From assembly GCF_030147005.1 (NCBI RefSeq), contig NZ_JASLAW010000178.1, forward strand, positions 1-24,519: a stretch of DNA of 24,519 bases. Reading direction: 5' to 3'. Below the pieces are notes generated by a model. It did no database searches and was not told the DNA's origin. It worked only from the letters and a program-made list of their open reading frames with translations. Positions 21,048 to 24,519 of this stretch are shown piece by piece (the stretch's first letter is position 1; the number at the start of each line of letters is the position of its first letter). The translations under genes were made by a program, and so were the position numbers. Source of the DNA: Pseudomonas sp. Its GTDB lineage: Bacteria; Pseudomonadota; Gammaproteobacteria; Pseudomonadales; Pseudomonadaceae.

Positions 21048-22337
21048 TTACTTGCGATCTTCCAGCTTGGTAATGTCACGCGACTCGTAGCCGGTGTACA
21101 GCTGGCGCGGGCGGCCAATCTTGTACGGGCTCGAGAGCATTTCCTTCCAGTGGGAGATCCAGCCCACGGTCCGCGCCAGGGCGAAGATCACGGTGAACAT
21201 GCTGGTTGGAATGCCGATCGCCTTGAGGATGATCCCCGAGTAGAAGTCGACGTTCGGGTACAGCGAGCGTTCGATGAAGTACGGGTCGGTCAGGGCGATC
21301 TCTTCCAGGCGCATGGCCAGTTCGAGTTGCGGATCGTTCTTGATGCCCAGCTCTTTCAGCACTTCGTCGCAGGTCTGCTTCATCACGGTGGCGCGCGGGT
21401 CGCGGTTCTTGTAGACCCGGTGACCGAAGCCCATCAACTTGAACGGATCGTTCTTGTCCTTGGCCTTGGCGATGAATGTGTCGATGTTCGAGACATCGCC
21501 GATTTCATCGAGCATGGTCAATACGGCTTCGTTCGCACCGCCGTGGGCAGGGCCCCACAGTGCGGCGATGCCGGCAGCGATACAGGCGAACGGGTTGGCG
21601 CCCGAAGAGCCGGCCAGGCGCACGGTAGAGGTCGATGCGTTCTGCTCGTGGTCGGCATGGAGGATGAAGATCCGGTCCATGGCCTTGGCGAGCACCGGGC
21701 TGATCGGTTTGATCTCGCACGGGGTGTTGAACATCATGTGCAGGAAGTTTTCCGCGTACGTCAGGTCGTTGCGCGGGTACATCATGGGTTGGCCCATGGA
21801 GTACTTGTAAACCATTGCGGCCAGGGTCGGCATCTTGGCAACCAGGCGGATCGCGGAAATTTCGCGATGCTGCGGGTTATTGATGTCGAGGGAGTCGTGA
21901 TAGAAGGCCGACAGGGCGCCAACCACGCCGCACATGACGGCCATCGGGTGGGCGTCGCGACGGAAGCCGTTGAAGAAGGTCTTCAACTGCTCGTGAACCA
22001 TGGTGTGGTTCTTCACGGTGCTGACGAACTGGGCTTTCTGCTCGGCTGTCGGCAATTCGCCATTTAGCAGCAGGTAGCAGGTTTCCAGGTAGTCCGACTG
22101 TTCGGCGAGTTGCTCGATCGGGTAGCCGCGGTGAAGCAGAATGCCATTGTCGCCATCGATATAGGTGATCTTCGACTCGCAAGAGGCGGTCGACATGAAG
22201 CCTGGGTCGAAAGTGAAACGGCCCGTGGCCGTCAGGCCCCGTACGTCGATAACATCGGGACCAACGGTGCCGGTTAAAATGGGCAGCTCGACGGGGGCTG
22301 CGCCCTCGATGATCAACTGCGCTTTTTTGTCAGCCAT
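21048..22337 (-). CDS. gltA: Citrate synthase, type II
   Basis: Condenses oxaloacetate and acetyl-CoA to citrate, the entry to the TCA cycle. It has 429 residues, the size of the hexameric NADH-sensitive Gram-negative enzymes. Visible landmarks are FDPGFMSTASCESKITYIDGD, YHDSLDINNPQHRE, the catalytic His in ILHADHEQNASTSTVR (about 265), the His in LMGFGHRVYKNRDPRA (about 306) and the catalytic Asp in YPNVDFYSGII (about 363). AGGAGG lies six bases before the ATG, and a strong sigma70 promoter is at 22396-22423. It is divergent from sdhCDA, as is common in proteobacteria, so the 365-bp gap controls both. Confidence 0.97.
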   Translation of the reverse strand: MADKKAQLIIEGAAPVELPILTGTVGPDVIDVRGLTATGRFTFDPGFMSTASCESKITYIDGDNGILLHRGYPIEQLAEQSDYLETCYLLLNGELPTAEQKAQFVSTVKNHTMVHEQLKTFFNGFRRDAHPMAVMCGVVGALSAFYHDSLDINNPQHREISAIRLVAKMPTLAAMVYKYSMGQPMMYPRNDLTYAENFLHMMFNTPCEIKPISPVLAKAMDRIFILHADHEQNASTSTVRLAGSSGANPFACIAAGIAALWGPAHGGANEAVLTMLDEIGDVSNIDTFIAKAKDKNDPFKLMGFGHRVYKNRDPRATVMKQTCDEVLKELGIKNDPQLELAMRLEEIALTDPYFIERSLYPNVDFYSGIILKAIGIPTSMFTVIFALARTVGWISHWKEMLSSPYKIGRPRQLYTGYESRDITKLEDRK

Positions 22338-22395
22338 GTGGCCTCCTATTTATGCTTCAAATCATCAGACAGACCCCCCACGCAGGGCCCGCACC

Positions 22396-22423
22396 ACTAT
22401 AGTGAGATAAATTCAGATGTCAA
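22396..22423 (-). promoter_or_regulatory. Predicted sigma70 promoter of gltA
   Basis: On the - strand, TTGACA (22418-22423), 16-bp spacer, TATAGT (22396-22401). The leader to the ATG is about 50 bases. Confidence 0.7.
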
Positions 22424-22537
22424 TTTGCCTAAAGTCTTGCTCCAGAAGGCTTTAACCGTACTTTTTCGTCGAAATTGCCTGCCGTTTACGCCTTTTATCC
22501 CGCCAGCGCAATCAGCTATTAGGGTGAGGTGTGCGCG

Positions 22538-22566
22538 TTGTCATTAGTAACCTAACTGTCTATACT
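22538..22566 (+). promoter_or_regulatory. Predicted sigma70 promoter of sdhCDA
   Basis: TTGTCA (22538-22543), 17-bp spacer, TATACT (22561-22566). The leader is about 130 bases. It contains the 11-bp direct repeat GTCGCACTCCC at 22611 and 22643. Confidence 0.7.
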
Positions 22567-22702
22567 CGGCCACCGACCGCCAAGGGCTTTTGGGCTTGCT
22601 TTCATTGGGGGTCGCACTCCCTGGGTGGTGCTTACCTGACCAGTCGCACTCCCCAACAACTTTGCCCTGATTGTTAGGGGCTCTTCAGTGTGAAAAAAAG
22701 CC

Positions 22703-23077
22703 GTGAATAGCCAACGACCTGTAAACCTAGACCTAAGGACCATCAAACTCCCCATCACCGGCGTTACGTCGTTCCTGCACCGTGTTTCCGGCATCATCCT
22801 GTTCCTGGGCCTGGGTATCATGCTTTACGCATTGAGCAAATCCCTGGGTTCCGAGGAAGGTTTTGCCGAGGTGAAGGCATATTTGACCAGCCCGCTGGCC
22901 AAGTTCGTAGCATGGGGCCTCCTGTCCGCTCTGCTGTATCACCTGGTAGCCGGCGTGCGCCACTTGATCATGGACATGGGCATCGGTGAGACGCTGGAAG
23001 GCGGCCGCCTGGGCTCGAAAATCATCATCGCCATTTCCGTGGTGCTGATCGTTCTGGCAGGAGTTTGGATATGGTAA
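22703..23077 (+). CDS. sdhC: Succinate dehydrogenase cytochrome b556 subunit
   Basis: One of two membrane anchors of complex II, binding heme b and ubiquinone. From GTG 22703 it has 124 residues with three spans. It contains the family motifs SQRPVNLDLRTI, SFLHRVSGIILF and the heme-ligand His region LLYHLVAGVRHLIMDMG. The start is uncertain: reading back in frame gives Ala, Lys, Lys and then TGA at 22691. A GTG at 22690 followed by seven A is one base out of frame. With six A it would read GTG-AAA-AAA-GCC and give the MKKAVNSQ N-terminus that I recall from Pseudomonas relatives. It overlaps sdhD by 7 bases. Confidence 0.93.
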   Translation: MNSQRPVNLDLRTIKLPITGVTSFLHRVSGIILFLGLGIMLYALSKSLGSEEGFAEVKAYLTSPLAKFVAWGLLSALLYHLVAGVRHLIMDMGIGETLEGGRLGSKIIIAISVVLIVLAGVWIW

Positions 23078-23439
23078 CCAGCGTAACGAATCTGTCGCGT
23101 TCGGGCCTCTATGACTGGATGGCACAGCGTGTGTCTGCGGTCGTTCTCGCGGCTTATTTCATTTTCCTGATCGGATACCTCGTCGCAAACCCGGGCATCG
23201 GCTATGAGCAATGGCACGGCCTGTTCGCCCACAATGCGATGCGAATCTTCAGTCTGCTGGCCCTTGTGGCCCTGGGCGCTCACGCCTGGGTCGGCATGTG
23301 GACTATCGCGACCGACTACCTGACGCCAATGGCGCTGGGCAAGTCCGCGACCGCAGTACGTTTCCTCTTCCAGGCAGTATGCGGCATCGCGATGTTCGCT
23401 TACTTCGTCTGGGGTGTGCAGATTCTTTGGGGTATCTGA
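23071..23439 (+). CDS. sdhD: Succinate dehydrogenase membrane anchor subunit
   Basis: The second membrane anchor of complex II; 122 residues with three spans (about 17-39, 51-74 and 90-115). Family motifs are NLSRSGLYDWMAQRVSA and the heme/quinone-side ALGAHAWVGMWTIATDYL. The ATG at 23071 has AGGAG eight bases upstream and lies within the end of sdhC (7-base overlap, coupled translation). A TTG six bases earlier is less likely. sdhA follows after three bases. Confidence 0.94.
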   Translation: MVTSVTNLSRSGLYDWMAQRVSAVVLAAYFIFLIGYLVANPGIGYEQWHGLFAHNAMRIFSLLALVALGAHAWVGMWTIATDYLTPMALGKSATAVRFLFQAVCGIAMFAYFVWGVQILWGI

Positions 23440-23442
23440 TTC

Positions 23443-24519
23443 ATGGCTAACATTCCTACTATTTCATTCGACGCCATCATTATTGGTGGTGGCGGTGCCG
23501 GCATGCGCGCTGCGCTGCAGCTGGCCCAGGGTGGCCACAAGACCGCCGTGATCACCAAGGTGTTCCCGACGCGTTCGCACACCGTATCGGCCCAGGGTGG
23601 CATTACCTGCGCGATCGCCTCCGCCGACCCGAACGATGACTGGCGCTGGCACATGTACGATACCGTCAAGGGTTCCGACTACATCGGTGACCAGGATGCT
23701 ATCGAATACATGTGTCAGGAAGGCCCGGCCGCGGTGTTCGAGCTGGACCACATGGGTTTGCCGTTCTCGCGTACCGAGCAAGGCCGTATCTACCAGCGTC
23801 CATTCGGCGGCCAGTCGAAGGATTACGGTAAAGGTGGCCAGGCTGCCCGTACCTGCGCCGCGTCCGACCGTACCGGTCACGCGCTGCTGCACACCCTTTA
23901 TCAGGGCAACCTGAAAGCCGGTACCACGTTCCTGAACGAGTACTACGCGGTGGACCTGGTGAAGAACGCCGATGGCGCCTTCGTCGGCGTGATCGCCATT
24001 TGCATCGAAACCGGTGAAACCACCTACATCCGCGCCAAGGCCACCGTGCTGGCGACCGGCGGTGCTGGCCGTATCTATGCGTCGACCACCAATGCCCTGA
24101 TCAACACCGGTGACGGCGTCGGCATGGCCCTGCGTGCGGGCGTGCCGGTACAAGACATCGAAATGTGGCAGTTCCACCCGACCGGCATCGCCGGCGCCGG
24201 TGTACTGGTGACCGAAGGTTGCCGTGGTGAAGGTGGTTACCTGATCAACAAGCACGGCGAGCGTTTCATGGAGCGTTATGCTCCGAACGCGAAAGACCTT
24301 GCAGGTCGTGACGTGGTTGCCCGTTCGATGGTCAAGGAAATCATCGCCGGCAACGGTTGCGGTCCGAATGGCGACCACGTGATGCTCAAGCTCGACCACC
24401 TGGGCGAGGAAGTGCTGCACAGCCGTCTGCCAGGCATCTGCGAACTGTCGAAGACTTTCGCTCACGTTGACCCGGTGGTTGCTCCGGTTCCGGTTGTGCC
24501 GACCTGCCACTACATGATA
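23443..24519 (+). CDS. sdhA: Succinate dehydrogenase flavoprotein subunit (3' end outside window)
   Basis: The FAD-bearing catalytic subunit that oxidises succinate to fumarate. 359 codons are seen, without a stop, before the window ends; the full protein is usually about 590 residues. The dinucleotide fold AIIIGGGGAGMRAAL begins at about residue 11. The covalent-FAD His is H46 in TRSHTVSAQGG. Active-site regions are MWQFHPTGIAGAG and the catalytic Arg segment GERFMERYAPNAKDLAGRDVVARSM. The last visible residues are PTCHYMI. sdhB is expected downstream. Confidence 0.96.
   Translation, partial: MANIPTISFDAIIIGGGGAGMRAALQLAQGGHKTAVITKVFPTRSHTVSAQGGITCAIASADPNDDWRWHMYDTVKGSDYIGDQDAIEYMCQEGPAAVFELDHMGLPFSRTEQGRIYQRPFGGQSKDYGKGGQAARTCAASDRTGHALLHTLYQGNLKAGTTFLNEYYAVDLVKNADGAFVGVIAICIETGETTYIRAKATVLATGGAGRIYASTTNALINTGDGVGMALRAGVPVQDIEMWQFHPTGIAGAGVLVTEGCRGEGGYLINKHGERFMERYAPNAKDLAGRDVVARSMVKEIIAGNGCGPNGDHVMLKLDHLGEEVLHSRLPGICELSKTFAHVDPVVAPVPVVPTCHYMI

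Noticed and set aside
23464..24510. 348-codon open frame antisense to sdhA
   Set aside because: sdhA motifs (FAD His, HPTG) are continuous on the + strand; the antisense frame is low-complexity in character.

Overview
The window looks like chromosome from the Pseudomonas fluorescens group. It is GC-rich and has Pseudomonas-type sdh and gltA genes. The gene order sulfate-binding protein / K+ channel / urea transporter / pyk / ttuD / glxR / hyi / gcl / HbpS-like / TetR matches, from memory, the P. aeruginosa PA1493-PA1504 neighbourhood. Many intergenic gaps are filled by REP/REPIN palindromes typical of these species. The species call is inference; no rRNA or other marker is present.

Layout. 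1-323: dense REP palindromes. 324-3157 (- strand): periplasmic sulfate-binding protein, six-TM K+ channel with a C-terminal Cys4 tail, and urea transporter. 3158-3398: REPIN plus a tandem duplication carrying a degenerate copy of the pyk 3' end. 3399-9672 (- strand): the glyoxylate/glycerate operon gcl-hyi-glxR-ttuD-pyk. It converts two glyoxylate to tartronate semialdehyde, then D-glycerate, 2-phosphoglycerate and (through enolase, encoded elsewhere) PEP and pyruvate. The gcl promoter carries a 10-bp palindrome at the expected transcription start, and a second copy lies 128 bp upstream near the divergent HbpS/GlcG-like gene. 10371-11142: a REP-associated tyrosine transposase (RAYT) flanked on both sides by REPINs. 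11143-12798: RutR-like TetR regulator and a divergent DUF808 membrane protein. 13023-15102 (- strand): secreted alpha/beta hydrolase overlapping an MlaA/VacJ-family gene. 15338-17383: small membrane protein and convergent membrane-bound GH17 glucan enzyme, separated by a REPIN that supplies one stop codon. 17716-18567: orphan glycine-betaine-type binding protein. 18840-20806: DUF485-actP acetate uptake pair. 21048 to end: TCA-cycle genes gltA (-) and divergent sdhC-sdhD-sdhA (+), with sdhA cut by the window edge.

Most genes are core metabolism. The less ordinary content is: (i) two REP sequence families, one of them surrounding a resident RAYT; (ii) the pyk-tail/REP tandem duplication; (iii) a seven-A run at the sdhC start that puts the upstream GTG out of frame; (iv) the paired palindromic operators at gcl; (v) an MlaA homologue without a canonical lipobox, translationally coupled to a hydrolase. 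I found no CRISPR array, prophage, tRNA, rRNA or obvious defence system.
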